Both the position numbers and the translations under genes were made by a program. Source: UMGS363 sp051881775 (GTDB taxonomy: Bacteria > Bacillota > Clostridia > Oscillospirales > Ruminococcaceae). From it: a DNA stretch of 5,412 bases. Under the pieces are notes generated by a model. It did no database searches. It saw nothing but the letters and a program-made list of their open reading frames with translations, and was not told the origin of the DNA. Shown here piece by piece: positions 5,375 through 5,412 of this stretch; the stretch's first letter is position 1; every line of letters begins with the position of its first letter. The stretch is from assembly GCA_051881775.1 (NCBI GenBank), contig JBJEQN010000127.1, positions 1 through 5,412 of the forward strand. The letters run 5' to 3'.

Positions 5375-5412
5375 GGGGCTGTTGCAGAATATGCTGCAAC
5401 AGCCCTGTTTTT
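5375..5412 (+). terminator. Strong intrinsic terminator after the lipoprotein gene
   Basis: GGGCTGTTGCAG (5376-5387) pairs perfectly over 12 bp with CTGCAACAGCCC (5394-5405) around a 6-nt loop, and TGTTTTT follows to the window edge. It lies 21 bp after the stop codon. The gene is therefore probably transcribed alone, or any downstream permease genes receive only read-through. Confidence 0.93.

Overview
The window looks like a piece of a low-to-mid G+C Firmicutes chromosome, most likely Ruminococcus or a close relative in the Oscillospiraceae. This is inferred from three things: strong AGGAGG ribosome binding sites, an abundant palindromic intergenic repeat of a kind I associate with Ruminococcus genomes, and the style of the surface proteins (Ala/Ser/Thr/Asp-rich spacers, a lipoprotein for sugar uptake, a secreted protein ending in a hydrophobic helix plus KKRK). 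No rRNA, tRNA, CRISPR array, transposase or phage gene is visible.

Layout. Positions 1-249 hold no convincing gene. They carry two palindromic blocks: an 83-bp nested inverted repeat (16-98) with two copies of GGTTCCAC around an inner hairpin, and three hairpins in a row (164-235) just beyond the 3' end of the first gene. On the minus strand, 2205 to 250 encodes a 651-residue cytoplasmic signalling protein. It has a LacI-type sugar-binding sensor domain without the DNA-binding domain, a GAF-like middle region, and a complete GGDEF diguanylate cyclase domain. The AT-rich intergenic stretch 2206-2575 holds its ribosome binding site and a probable promoter. It also holds a strong divergent promoter (TTGACA, 17 bp, TATATT) for the plus-strand gene, with a palindrome at the expected transcription start.

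The plus strand then carries two separately transcribed genes. The first (2576-3304) encodes a small secreted, C-terminally anchored, beta-rich protein of unknown function and ends at a clear intrinsic terminator (3336-3372). The second (3524-5353) encodes a 609-residue solute-binding lipoprotein of the sugar ABC-transporter type. It has its own promoter (3419-3447), a perfect 10-bp inverted repeat in the leader, a CcpA/LacI-type operator match directly upstream of the ribosome binding site, and a strong terminator at the right edge of the window.

How the genes may work together (inference). The lipoprotein would capture an oligosaccharide or related solute outside the cell. The small anchored protein may be a surface accessory factor. 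The sensor-GGDEF protein would read a sugar in the cytoplasm and change c-di-GMP. The operator-like sites suggest that both surface genes are controlled by nutrients. The substrate, permeases and c-di-GMP targets are not in the window.
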